Positions 23,528 to 32,163 of a stretch of DNA of 36,419 bases are shown piece after piece. Position 1 is the stretch's first letter. Each line of letters opens with the position of its first letter. Source of the DNA: JAUVXY01 sp964392345 (GTDB lineage: Bacteria > Actinomycetota > Humimicrobiia > Humimicrobiales > Humimicrobiaceae). The stretch spans positions 1-36,419 of the forward strand of contig CAYMPQ010000011.1 in NCBI GenBank assembly GCA_964392345.1. The letters are read 5' to 3'. The notes under the pieces were generated by a model that had not been told where the DNA came from, searched no databases, and saw only the letters and a list, made by a program, of their open reading frames with translations. The position numbers were made by a program, and so were the translations under genes.

Positions 23528-24409
23528 TTACCATCCCCTGATAGAAAGCATTTCTTCTTTTGAAATTTTTGACATCTCTATACCAGGCATTGCATCGCCC
23601 AAACCTCTTGATACTTTTGCAAGCAAATCCGGGTCATTGTAATGAGTAGTAGCTTCAACTATAGCTTTAGCCATTTTCATAGGATTTTCAGATTTAAAAA
23701 TTCCAGAACCTACAAAGATACCATCTGCGCCAAGCTGCATTATCATGGCAGCATCCGCAGGAGTAGCTATTCCACCTGCTGAGAAATTAACTACAGGCAG
23801 TTTTTTGTTGTCATGCACATACACAACCAAATCATACGGAGCGCCAAGTTCTTTAGCTGCCGTCATGAGTTCTTCTTCAGGAAGAGCTGCAATTTTATTT
23901 ATTCCGTCTCTGATGCTTCTCATGTGTTTTACAGCTTCTACAACATTTCCTGTTCCTGCTTCCCCCTTGGTTCTTGTCATTGCAGCACCTTCTCCAATTC
24001 TTCTAAGCGCTTCCCCTAAATTAGTTGCTCCGCAAACAAAAGGAACTTTAAAATTCCACTTATTTATATGAAATTTTTCATCTGCAGGCGTTAATACTTC
24101 GCTCTCATCAATATAGTCTATTCCAATTGCCTCAAGTATCTGTGCTTCTCCAAAATGTCCTATTCTTACTTTTGCCATAACCGGAATAGATACTGCCTCC
24201 ATAATACTTATTATAATTTCTGGGTCAGTCATTCTGGCTACTCCCCCGGCTGTTCTTATATCAGCAGGAATCCTCTCAAGCGCCATTACCGAAACAGCAC
24301 CGGCCTCTTCTGCTATTTTTGCCTGCTTTACATTTGTCACATCCATTATTACTCCGCCTTTTAACATTTCAGCAAGCCCTGTCTTAACTTTTATTGTACC
24401 TTTCTTCAC
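23528..24409 (-). CDS. pdxS: pyridoxal 5'-phosphate synthase subunit PdxS
   Basis: 293 residues, the TIM-barrel synthase that builds PLP from ribose 5-phosphate, glyceraldehyde 3-phosphate and ammonia. Motifs include LAEMLKGGVIMDVTN, AVMALERIPADIR in the form VSVMALERIPADIR, the catalytic lysine in VMAKVRIGHF, DESEVLTPAD, GAAMTRTKGEAGTGN and FSAGGIATPADAA, GADGIFVGSGIFKSENP. The gene is complete, 17 bases after htpX and 9 before pdxT. Presence of this pathway means the cell makes B6 by the deoxyxylulose-independent route. Confidence 0.97.
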   Translation of the reverse strand: MKKGTIKVKTGLAEMLKGGVIMDVTNVKQAKIAEEAGAVSVMALERIPADIRTAGGVARMTDPEIIISIMEAVSIPVMAKVRIGHFGEAQILEAIGIDYIDESEVLTPADEKFHINKWNFKVPFVCGATNLGEALRRIGEGAAMTRTKGEAGTGNVVEAVKHMRSIRDGINKIAALPEEELMTAAKELGAPYDLVVYVHDNKKLPVVNFSAGGIATPADAAMIMQLGADGIFVGSGIFKSENPMKMAKAIVEATTHYNDPDLLAKVSRGLGDAMPGIEMSKISKEEMLSIRGW

Positions 24410-24426
24410 CTTTTATATAACACCTC

Positions 24427-25368
24427 CTAATTATTTACTCCCACCCCTAAAGCCATTTCATCGAGCCTTTTTATTCTTTCCTCTACAGGAGGATGGGTAT
24501 TGAATAAATTTTTAAACATAACTTTTGATTTTTTCCCATATGGGTTTGCAATAAATAAGTGAGCAGTTGCATTGTTTGCTGTTTCTACTTCACTGCAGGC
24601 AGCTATTTTCCTGAGAGCATTTGACAGGCCTGCAGGATACCTTGTAATAAGCGCACCATTTGCATCTGCTAAAAATTCCCTGCTTCTATTTATTGCAAGC
24701 TTTATTATAGTTGCAACAATTGGAGATAATATTATAAGAATAAGTCCTAATGCAAGTAAAATCAATGACAATACTCCGCCTCCGCTTTTGTTTGATCTGC
24801 TTTTTCCCCCTCTAAACATAAAGCTCCTTAAAATAATATTACTTATTATTGTTATCATCCCAACCATAACCACTACTATTGTCCCAAGCAAGATATCATA
24901 ATTTTTTATGTGTGATAATTCATGAGCAATTACCCCTTTTAGCTCGCTATCATTTAAATTATCAATAATTCCTTCGGTAAGTACTATAACACTATTTTCA
25001 GGATTTCTTCCAGTAGCAAATGCATTCATGCCTTTATTTCCAATAACATAAATCTTGGGCATTGGAATTCCAGCAGCAATTGAAAGCCCCTCTACCATAT
25101 AATATATCCTTGGGTTTTTTTCCCGTGACATTGGAACAGCTTTTGACATGCGCAAAACAATCCTGTCACTGTTAAAATAACTTGCAAAGCTCAATACAAC
25201 AGCCAATATTAACGCAAAAATCATAAATATAAAAGAGTAGCCCCTGCTTATGCCATATTGCAAATCAATATACATGCCGACTACATATCCGATGACACTG
25301 ATAAACAGTAAAAACCCTATCATTATAAAAGCAGTTTTTAACTTATTTTTAGTAATATTTTCATACAT
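24427..25368 (-). CDS. htpX: membrane zinc metalloprotease HtpX
   Basis: 313 residues, M48 family. Two hydrophobic segments lie near the N-terminus (about 13-33 and 45-63). A cytosolic catalytic domain has IPMPKIYVIGNKGMNAFATG, the zinc motif HELSH (149-153) and the third ligand Glu in NRSREFLADANGA (about 231). Two more membrane helices fall between these motifs (about 162-180 and 199-225). HtpX degrades damaged membrane proteins. lemA precedes it by 163 bases; lemA-htpX is a frequent pair. That gap contains a possible extended -10 (TGATAAAAT at 25422-25430, minus strand), so htpX-pdxST-yebC may have their own promoter. pdxS follows at 17 bases. Confidence 0.94.
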   Translation of the reverse strand: MYENITKNKLKTAFIMIGFLLFISVIGYVVGMYIDLQYGISRGYSFIFMIFALILAVVLSFASYFNSDRIVLRMSKAVPMSREKNPRIYYMVEGLSIAAGIPMPKIYVIGNKGMNAFATGRNPENSVIVLTEGIIDNLNDSELKGVIAHELSHIKNYDILLGTIVVVMVGMITIISNIILRSFMFRGGKSRSNKSGGGVLSLILLALGLILIILSPIVATIIKLAINRSREFLADANGALITRYPAGLSNALRKIAACSEVETANNATAHLFIANPYGKKSKVMFKNLFNTHPPVEERIKRLDEMALGVGVNN

Positions 25369-25492
25369 TATTACATCAACACACCTTAGTTAAATGTTAC
25401 AGCGCCTGCAGCAAGCAAAGCATTTTATCAGTACAGCCATTTTACAATTATACTACTAATATTTTATATTTTAATATCAGCAGAAATTATAT

Positions 25493-25520
25493 TTGACATT
25501 GCATATAATTTTTTTATAAT
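25493..25520 (+). promoter_or_regulatory. perfect sigma70 consensus promoter antisense to lemA
   Basis: On the plus strand, TTGACA (25493-25498) and TATAAT (25515-25520) both match consensus six of six, with a 16-base spacer. Transcription would begin near 25527 and run straight into lemA from its 3' end, antisense. No plus-strand gene follows for more than 800 bases. The sequence match is exact; activity is inferred. Confidence 0.5.
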
Positions 25521-25531
25521 TTATTGCTCTT

Positions 25532-26095
25532 CTAAAAGCTTACCTTAACTGGCTCCCTTACTGATTTGTCTTCAATCTCAAAGTAATCTTTGCCGGTAAA
25601 TTTAAACATTTTAGCAACTATATTTCCGGGAAAAGTTTGAATCCTTGTGTTAAATTTCATAACCATATCATTGTAAAATTGTCTGGCATATGCAATGTTG
25701 CTCTCTATTCCGTTTAATTGTTCCATAAGTTTCAGGAAGTGCTGATCAGCTTTGAGATTGGGGTATCTTTCAGAAACTGCAAATAAAGATCTTAGCGTAC
25801 TTGTTATCTGATTTTCAGCCTTTGCCTGTTCGCTAACTGATTTGGCATTTATGCCAAAATTTCTTGCGCTTACAACACTTTGCAGTGTTTCTTTTTCATG
25901 AGCTGCGTACCCCTTTACAGTCTCAACTAAATTTGGTATTAAATCATATCTCTTCCTCAGCTGCACATCAATCTGATGCCAGGCATTATTGGCTTTGTTT
26001 CTCAAAGATACTATAGAGTTATACAATCCCACTCCTGTTAACAGCAGTATCACTATCACTCCTATAACTGCAATTAGAATAGTCCCAATAAACAT
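25532..26095 (-). CDS. lemA: LemA-family membrane protein
   Basis: 187 residues. One N-terminal membrane helix (about 3-24) leads to NSIVSLRNKANNAWHQIDVQLRKRYDLIPNLVETVKGYA and a helical domain with ERYPNLKADQHFLKLMEQLNGIESNIAYARQFYN; both blocks are signatures of LemA. The molecular role of LemA is not settled. It is often next to HtpX-type proteases, as here, which hints at shared membrane or envelope stress work. A promoter with an extended -10 lies about 70 bases upstream, so this may be the first gene of the 25-kb minus-strand block. Confidence 0.93.
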   Translation of the reverse strand: MFIGTILIAVIGVIVILLLTGVGLYNSIVSLRNKANNAWHQIDVQLRKRYDLIPNLVETVKGYAAHEKETLQSVVSARNFGINAKSVSEQAKAENQITSTLRSLFAVSERYPNLKADQHFLKLMEQLNGIESNIAYARQFYNDMVMKFNTRIQTFPGNIVAKMFKFTGKDYFEIEDKSVREPVKVSF

Positions 26096-26165
26096 AAATT
26101 ACCCCTTTCTCTGGTTAAGTTTTAAAACAAAAATATAATGCAAAACTAAAAATTTGATAGATTAA

Positions 26166-26174
26166 ATTATAACA
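26166..26174 (-). promoter_or_regulatory. extended -10 promoter element before lemA
   Basis: TGTTATAAT on the minus strand combines a perfect TATAAT (26166-26171) with the TGn extension. No good -35 is seen, as is usual for extended -10 promoters. The start would be near 26159, leaving a leader of about 64 bases before the lemA ATG. Confidence 0.5.
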
Positions 26175-26252
26175 TATAGCTTGCATCAAAAATATATTAC
26201 ATGATTGAAGTGACTGATACGCTTCATACTGCTGGTTAGCTGGCTAATTGCT

Positions 26253-26281
26253 TTTACACAAAAATATTTTTGTGGTATATT
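26253..26281 (+). promoter_or_regulatory. promoter of the EF-G-like operon with an embedded palindrome
   Basis: TTTACA (26253-26258) and TATATT (26276-26281) are separated by exactly 17 bases. A perfect 18-bp palindrome, CACAAAAATATTTTTGTG (26257-26274), overlaps the end of the -35 and fills nearly the whole spacer. A dimeric repressor bound there would block RNA polymerase. The repressor is not known. The start would be near 26288, about 65 bases before the ATG at 26353. Confidence 0.6.
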
Positions 26282-26352
26282 TCTCATTATATCCTAACAC
26301 TTTTAAGCTTAATGTAGTTAAATATTATTTAGTTATATTTGGGAGGAAATTA

Positions 26353-28431
26353 ATGATTGATAGTTGTTCCAACAAAAAAGTTCTGGGTCTTCTTTCTGAC
26401 AACAGTACCGGTAAAACATCATTGGCAGAATGTTTCCTTTTTAATTCTGGCACAATCGACAGACTTGGGAAAATTGAGTCAAAAAGTACTGTTTCAGACT
26501 TTAGTCCGCTGGAGACTAAAAGGGGTTTTAGCATAAATTCAAGCATGCTTAATTATAAATGGAAAAATTTTCAAATAAACCTTGTTGACTCTCCCGGATA
26601 TGCAGATTTTATAGGTCAGATTTTATCAACCATTAAAGTTATAGATAGTGCGCTTCTGGTAGTTGACCCTAAATCAGGGATACAATCAGTCACGGACATA
26701 ATAATTGAAAATTTAAATCAAAATTGCATGCCTGTATTTTGTATCATCAATAAATTAGATCAGGAAAATATTGATTATTTTAAAACTATTGATGAAATAA
26801 AGAATAATTTTAACTCAAATCTTGTTCCAATAACAATTCCGACGCAAACAGGGAAAAATTTTTCAAATATAATTGACCTGCTCCAAAATCAATCATTTAG
26901 CTATAAAAAAGATTCTCCACATGCTGTCAAGACAGCTATAGATGATAAAGTAAAAGAACAGATTCAGAAACGTCATGATGAACTGATTGAATCTATTGTA
27001 GAGACAGATGACAACTTGCTAAATAAATATTTAGAGGGTGAAGAAATAGATGCCAAAAGCATAAATGATGTTTTTAAAAAGGCTGTGCTGGAAAGAAAAG
27101 TGATTCCGGTATTTGCTGCTTCTTCAGCCAAAAATATAGGAATAGATATTATAATGGATTACATAAACAGTCTTCTCCCTTCTCCTCTTGAAACAGAACC
27201 CTTAAAAGTAGAAGATGTAAATGAAAAAAAAGAAATAGAGATCAAACCTTCAGAAGATGGCCCTGTTCTCGCATATGTTTTTAAAAATATGACTGACCCT
27301 TATATAGGGAAATTGTCTATCTTTAGAATTTTTTCTGGCAAAATTAATGTAAACAAAAACTATTATATATCAAGTACGCAAAAAGCATACAAGTTCGCTA
27401 ATATATTTAAACTGCAGAGCAAAAATCAAACAGAAGTTCAGGAAGCTTCATGTGGCGACATAGTGGCAGTTTCAAAAATTGTAGATATTTCAAACGATGA
27501 CACAATCTCGTCAATAGACAAACCTCTAAAAATGGAAAAAACAAAATATCCTTCTCCGACATTGCCAAAGGCTATCGTTCCTGTTGGAAAGGGGGATGAA
27601 GAAAAAATTAGCAACAGCTTATCTAAATTAGTAGAAGATGACCCAACCATAACAAAGGAATTAAATTTAGAAACTCATCAAAACATAATTTGTGGAATGG
27701 GCGATCTTCACCTGTCAATAATTAAGGAAAGCTTAAAGGAAAAATTTGATGTAGCTGTAGATCTGTTAACTCCTGATGTTGCATACAAGGAAACAATAAA
27801 GAAAAGTGTAAAAACTGAATATAAGTATAAAAAACAATCAGGCGGCAGGGGCCAGTATGGACATGTTTTAATTGAGCTAAAACCCTTAAGCAGTGGGGAA
27901 GGTTTTAAATTTGAAAATTCCATATTTGGAGGGTCAATCCCAAAAGGTTACATCCCGGGAGTAGAAAAAGGGATAAGAGAGGCATTGGGCAGCGGCGTGC
28001 TGGCAGGATATCCTGTTGTAGATGTATCTGTAAATTTATATGATGGATCATACCATAGCGTAGACTCGTCAGAAATGGCTTTTAAAATTGCCGCTTCAAT
28101 GGCATTTAAAAAAGGTATGCAGGATGCTTCCCCCTATATATTGGAACCAATAATGGAGCTTGAAGTAACAGTCCCTGAAAAATATATGGGAGATATTATT
28201 GGAGATATAAATTCAAAGAGGGGAAAAATAATAACTATTACTCCTTCAAATAACAATGAGCAGGTTATAAAAGCAACAGTTCCACAATCAGAGACATTTA
28301 ATTATTCAGTAGACTTAAGGTCAATAACTCAAGGCAGGGGAACATTTAAACAAAAATTTTCACATTACTGCGAAATTCCGTCAAATTTAGCTGAAGAATT
28401 GATAGAAGAAAGGAAAAAACAAAAAGAATGA
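26353..28431 (+). CDS. EF-G-like translational GTPase (FusA2 type)
   Basis: 692 residues with all five EF-G domains. The G domain has NSTGKTS (about 17-23), RGFSINSS (switch I), DSPGYADF (79-86) and NKLD (133-136). Domain IV keeps GGRGQYGHVLIELKP and HSVDSSEMAFKIAAS. Compared with canonical EF-G, the catalytic switch II histidine (DTPGHVDF) is tyrosine (Tyr83), the switch I Thr is Ser60, and the P-loop histidine is Asp16. These are features of the EF-G-like paralogue group rather than the main elongation factor. Biological role in that group is poorly defined. The frame runs 35 codons upstream to 26248, but GGGAGG six bases before 26353 fixes the start, and the predicted promoter overlaps the longer version. 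The stop overlaps the next gene by four bases. Confidence 0.88.
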   Translation: MIDSCSNKKVLGLLSDNSTGKTSLAECFLFNSGTIDRLGKIESKSTVSDFSPLETKRGFSINSSMLNYKWKNFQINLVDSPGYADFIGQILSTIKVIDSALLVVDPKSGIQSVTDIIIENLNQNCMPVFCIINKLDQENIDYFKTIDEIKNNFNSNLVPITIPTQTGKNFSNIIDLLQNQSFSYKKDSPHAVKTAIDDKVKEQIQKRHDELIESIVETDDNLLNKYLEGEEIDAKSINDVFKKAVLERKVIPVFAASSAKNIGIDIIMDYINSLLPSPLETEPLKVEDVNEKKEIEIKPSEDGPVLAYVFKNMTDPYIGKLSIFRIFSGKINVNKNYYISSTQKAYKFANIFKLQSKNQTEVQEASCGDIVAVSKIVDISNDDTISSIDKPLKMEKTKYPSPTLPKAIVPVGKGDEEKISNSLSKLVEDDPTITKELNLETHQNIICGMGDLHLSIIKESLKEKFDVAVDLLTPDVAYKETIKKSVKTEYKYKKQSGGRGQYGHVLIELKPLSSGEGFKFENSIFGGSIPKGYIPGVEKGIREALGSGVLAGYPVVDVSVNLYDGSYHSVDSSEMAFKIAASMAFKKGMQDASPYILEPIMELEVTVPEKYMGDIIGDINSKRGKIITITPSNNNEQVIKATVPQSETFNYSVDLRSITQGRGTFKQKFSHYCEIPSNLAEELIEERKKQKE

Positions 28432-29651
28432 GAAAAAATAATAAATACATACCTTTCCTTGATAAATTCCCATTTATTGTATTTGCTATTATTTTGATAT
28501 TGTCATTAACTTTTTTCTTATTAATGAGAGAAAGACTGCCTCTTAATTTTTTCTCATCAACCACAGCTGAAACAGAATCCAAAAAAGAGTACACAATTTT
28601 TATAACATCTCCATCAAACAATGAAATTTTTAACTTTGTTAATCAAAACGAAGCTGTTCCTGTAGAAATAAAAGCAAAAGAAATTGAAAACCTTGGATAT
28701 ATTGTAAAAGTATTTATTAACGATGAAGAAATACAGGCTCTTAATTCTCCGCCTTACAAATTTAACTGGAATCCAAATGTGTCCGGGGAATATGAGATAG
28801 TGGCCAGTGTGTTTGACGAAAATAGCAATCTTGTATCAACCTCTAATAAGGTTGATTTTTTGGTTGAATATGCAGAAGAAGACAGCACCACTACTGTTAT
28901 GAGCACAAATGTTGAAGAAAAGAAAAATAAGATACTTAGCCAATCTCAATATAGATCTCAAAATTGTATTCCTCAGGGAATTCCAATATTTTCTTATAAA
29001 TGTTACATACCTCCTCTTATAGACGGAAGCATCCAGGAATGGGAAAATTTTGAAAAATTCTCAAATTTCAATCCTACTATTTTAAAAGAGCACTATACAA
29101 CCCATACAGATATATCCGGGACTTTTTATTCCTGCTGGGATGCTGATAACTTTTACTTTGCAATTCAAGTAGTAGATGATGTGTTTAACCAGCCATTTAC
29201 TGGAAACCAGATAAACAAGGGAGACAGTATTGTAATGGTATTTGACACTGACCTGGAAGAAGACATGCAGATACCTTTTTACAATAGCGATGATTACCGA
29301 ATTGATTTTTCACCTGGAAATTTTTCCAATATTTTGCCTGAATCTTTTATTAATTGGCCTTACAATTCCCCGCCTAATGGTGTAAGCATGGCATCAACAA
29401 AGCTTGCTAATGGTTACATAATTGAGGCAAGTATTCCATGGTATAACTTTTTAAACTATACTCCGCAGGATGAGGATTTGCTTGGTTTTACTGTATCAAT
29501 ATTTGATACAGACAATCTTGTTGATACTGACAATGTTCCGATAACAGAACTTGTTGTTTCTTCTTCAAAACAATTTGATTTAAATAATGTATCAACGCTT
29601 GGAACACTTGTACTGATAGATGCTGGTGACATACAGCAAGAATTGGAATAG
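28428..29651 (+). CDS. membrane-anchored extracellular protein with Ig-like and CBM9/DOMON-like regions
   Basis: 407 residues, not recognised as a named protein. Residues about 14-33 form a membrane helix with a basic N-terminus, so the rest is probably outside. Residues about 53-150 look like an Ig-like beta domain (YTIFITSPSNNEIF ... VKVFINDEEIQ ... YEIVASVFDENSN). A low-complexity linker follows. Residues about 190-400 resemble the CBM9/DOMON-like fold seen in secreted sugar- or haem-binding proteins: IDGSIQEWENF, CWDADNFYFAIQVVDDVF, GDSIVMVFDTD, IEASIPWYNF and LLGFTVSIFDTD. The start is an ATGA overlap with the EF-G-like gene, indicating one transcript and coupled translation, an odd partnership. 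Ligand and function are unknown. Confidence 0.8.
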   Translation: MRKNNKYIPFLDKFPFIVFAIILILSLTFFLLMRERLPLNFFSSTTAETESKKEYTIFITSPSNNEIFNFVNQNEAVPVEIKAKEIENLGYIVKVFINDEEIQALNSPPYKFNWNPNVSGEYEIVASVFDENSNLVSTSNKVDFLVEYAEEDSTTTVMSTNVEEKKNKILSQSQYRSQNCIPQGIPIFSYKCYIPPLIDGSIQEWENFEKFSNFNPTILKEHYTTHTDISGTFYSCWDADNFYFAIQVVDDVFNQPFTGNQINKGDSIVMVFDTDLEEDMQIPFYNSDDYRIDFSPGNFSNILPESFINWPYNSPPNGVSMASTKLANGYIIEASIPWYNFLNYTPQDEDLLGFTVSIFDTDNLVDTDNVPITELVVSSSKQFDLNNVSTLGTLVLIDAGDIQQELE

Positions 29652-29654
29652 GAG

Positions 29655-32063
29655 TTACTCCCTTAATTTAGCATTAAACTTTTTACCAAGTCCTTCCAGA
29701 ATTCTTTTTATTATTATTTCTACTTCACTGTCTTTTAAGGTCCTGTTCTCTTCTCTAAAGCTCAGGGAATATGCCATACTTTTTTTACCCGGCTCTACCT
29801 GCTTGCCTCTATAGATATCAAATAATTTTATTTCCTTTAATAGTGCAGTTCCATTGTTTTTTATTTCATTTTCTATGTCTTCGTTTTTTATATCTTCATC
29901 AACTACAACTGCAATATCAATTTCTATGGAAGGGAAAAGTGGTATTGACTTATATTTTTTTATGCCGCTGACATTTTTAATAAACTTATCTAAATTTAAT
30001 TCAAGGTAGTAAACGCCCTGCTTTATACCCATATCTTCTACTATGGCAGGATGTACCCTGCCTATTATTCCTGCATTGACATCGTCATCAATTATCACGT
30101 CTCCGCTTATTTTTGGATGTAAAAATTTATATTCTTTTTCAGCTATTCTAATATTGCCATTACGGTAGAACTTATTATGTATATATTCTAAAATTCCTTT
30201 TAAATCATAGTAGTCGTAATATCTTTCTTCTTCAGCCCAACTTTTTATATTTGATACACCAGTAATCATGATGCCAAGCATATTTGTCTCTGTAGGTATT
30301 TTTGAATCTTTATTTTTCCTGAATACCTTTGAGATCTCAAATATGCCAATGTCCTTTATATTATAATTTATATTGCTCTTTACATTTTTTACCATTGCTG
30401 GAAGAAGCGATGTTTTCAACAGCTTGAAGTCCTCAGTAATCGGGTTTAACACTTCCACCGCATCTTTGTATTTATTCTCTAAATTTAGCTTAAATTTTTT
30501 AAATAAAGCCTCGCTCATAAAAGAATAATTTATAACTTCATTAAGGCCTATGCTGCACAAAGATTGCCTTAAATTTTTAACTGTTTTTTGGTAAAAATTA
30601 TATTTGCCTCTCTTCAGACTTGATACCGGCGGCATAGAATCAAATTTATTGTAGCCATAAATTCTTGCCACCTCTTCTATCAGATCTATCTCCCTTTCCA
30701 AATCTTCAAATCTAAAAGAAGGTACCACTGCTTCTATAACATCTCCCTTTATTTCATTGTTTATCTTTAGACCTGTTAATATATCTGATATGGAGTCTGC
30801 TTTAATTTCTGTCCCTAAAATCCTTTCTACATGCGCTACCCTTAAATTAACCTTTCTTTGCCTGCATGTTTTTTTAAAGCTATCATAGATACCTTTTTTT
30901 ATGTTACAGCCTGTTATTCTCTGCAATATGTCTTCAAATCTCTTTATTGCCAATACTGTCAATTCCGGATCTAACTTTTTTTCAAACCTGTTGGATGCTT
31001 CGCTCCTGAGCCCTAATTTTTTTGAAGTTCTCATTACAGCAGGGCCATTAAAGTTTGCTGATTCCAAAAGAACATTTTTTGTTTCAGCATTTATTTCTGT
31101 TTCTTTTCCTCCCATTATTCCAGCAATTGCAACCGGTTTTTTCTCATCAGCAATTACTATCATTCCCTCGCTTAAGTTTCTAACATCGTCATCGATTGTT
31201 TTTATTTTTTCACCGCTTTTAGCCTCTCTTACTATAATTTTGTTAGAATAAAGCAAATCTTTATCAAAAGCGTGCAGAGGCTGGCCAGTTTCTAACATAA
31301 CGTAATTTGTTAAATCAACAATTAAGTTTACGGGCCTTATATCGCACAAAATAAGTCTGTTCTTCATCCACAAAGGTGATTTTGCTGTGGGTATTTCATA
31401 AAATATTTTTGCAGAATACCTTGGGCACAATGTATAATTTTCTATTACAATTTCAAAATCTGAATTTATGTTTAATTCGTTTTGAAAACCATAACCGAAA
31501 ACTACCAGATCAGCTTTAACTAAAGAGCTTAATTCTCTCGCAATCCCAATAGCACTTAAACAATCAGGCCTGTTAGGTGTAACTTCTAAATCAAATACTG
31601 TGTCGTCCAAACCAACTGATTTTGCAAAATCTTCTCCTACCCTATAGCTATCATCCAAAATCATTATGCCTTCAGATTCAGGAGATATCCCCAACTCCAT
31701 TTCTGAACACATCATTCCTTCGGAAAATACTCCTCTGATTTTATTTTCCCTTATAGTGGTATTTAAGATATTTGCACCTGCCAGGGCTACTACAACTATG
31801 TCTTGACTCTTAAAATTTTTTGCTCCACAAACAATGTTTAATTTTTTTGATCCAATATCTACTTTGCATACAGATAATTTATCAGCATTCGGGTGTGGAG
31901 AAAAATCTACTATTCTTCCAATAACTATATTTTTATATTTTCCTCCTGCATGCTCTACCTTTTTAACCTCGGTCCCGCTCATAGTTAAAATTTCGGCAAT
32001 ATTTTCAGGATCAAGCTTGTCAGAGTCTATAAATTCTTTAATCCAATTTAATGTTACCTTCAA
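29655..32063 (-). CDS. pheT: phenylalanyl-tRNA synthetase beta subunit
   Basis: 802 residues, full-length beta chain. The domains run in order: N-terminal VTLNWIKEFID; the tRNA-binding OB domain (about 40-150, with HPNADKLSVCKVDIG and NIVCGAKNF); the B3/B4 editing domain (VTPNRPDCLS, RPVNLIVDLTNYVMLETGQPLHAFD region); B5; the catalytic-like core; and the C-terminal FDX-ACB anticodon domain (SIEIDIAVVVDEDI, LFDIYRGKQVEPGKKSMAYSL split here by position). It pairs with PheS. The start is TTG (32061-32063): an in-frame stop lies two codons upstream, and the resulting KVTLNWIKEF matches the family. The convergent plus-strand gene ends only 3 bases away, with no strong terminator between. Confidence 0.96.
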   Translation of the reverse strand: MKVTLNWIKEFIDSDKLDPENIAEILTMSGTEVKKVEHAGGKYKNIVIGRIVDFSPHPNADKLSVCKVDIGSKKLNIVCGAKNFKSQDIVVVALAGANILNTTIRENKIRGVFSEGMMCSEMELGISPESEGIMILDDSYRVGEDFAKSVGLDDTVFDLEVTPNRPDCLSAIGIARELSSLVKADLVVFGYGFQNELNINSDFEIVIENYTLCPRYSAKIFYEIPTAKSPLWMKNRLILCDIRPVNLIVDLTNYVMLETGQPLHAFDKDLLYSNKIIVREAKSGEKIKTIDDDVRNLSEGMIVIADEKKPVAIAGIMGGKETEINAETKNVLLESANFNGPAVMRTSKKLGLRSEASNRFEKKLDPELTVLAIKRFEDILQRITGCNIKKGIYDSFKKTCRQRKVNLRVAHVERILGTEIKADSISDILTGLKINNEIKGDVIEAVVPSFRFEDLEREIDLIEEVARIYGYNKFDSMPPVSSLKRGKYNFYQKTVKNLRQSLCSIGLNEVINYSFMSEALFKKFKLNLENKYKDAVEVLNPITEDFKLLKTSLLPAMVKNVKSNINYNIKDIGIFEISKVFRKNKDSKIPTETNMLGIMITGVSNIKSWAEEERYYDYYDLKGILEYIHNKFYRNGNIRIAEKEYKFLHPKISGDVIIDDDVNAGIIGRVHPAIVEDMGIKQGVYYLELNLDKFIKNVSGIKKYKSIPLFPSIEIDIAVVVDEDIKNEDIENEIKNNGTALLKEIKLFDIYRGKQVEPGKKSMAYSLSFREENRTLKDSEVEIIIKRILEGLGKKFNAKLRE

Positions 32064-32163
32064 CCTTTACATTATCCTTTCTTTACTGTAAAGACTTATA
32101 AAAATATTTCTTATATTTTTGAATTTAAAGCAAAAAAATAAAAGACTAAATCTGTAAAAGGCA

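Noticed and set aside
26248..26352. A longer N-terminus for the EF-G-like GTPase.
   Set aside because: It overlaps the predicted promoter and has no family similarity; GGGAGG precedes the ATG at 26353.
29640..29665. Bidirectional terminator between the convergent 407-residue gene and pheT (GGAGTTACTCC).
   Set aside because: The stem is only 4 bp and lacks a T run on either side.
32064..32163. A T-box or other tRNA-sensing leader in the pheS-pheT gap or before alaS, hisS and aspS.
   Set aside because: No T-box core sequence or specifier-loop arrangement was seen; the gaps are short or AT-rich apart from the 6S-like RNA.
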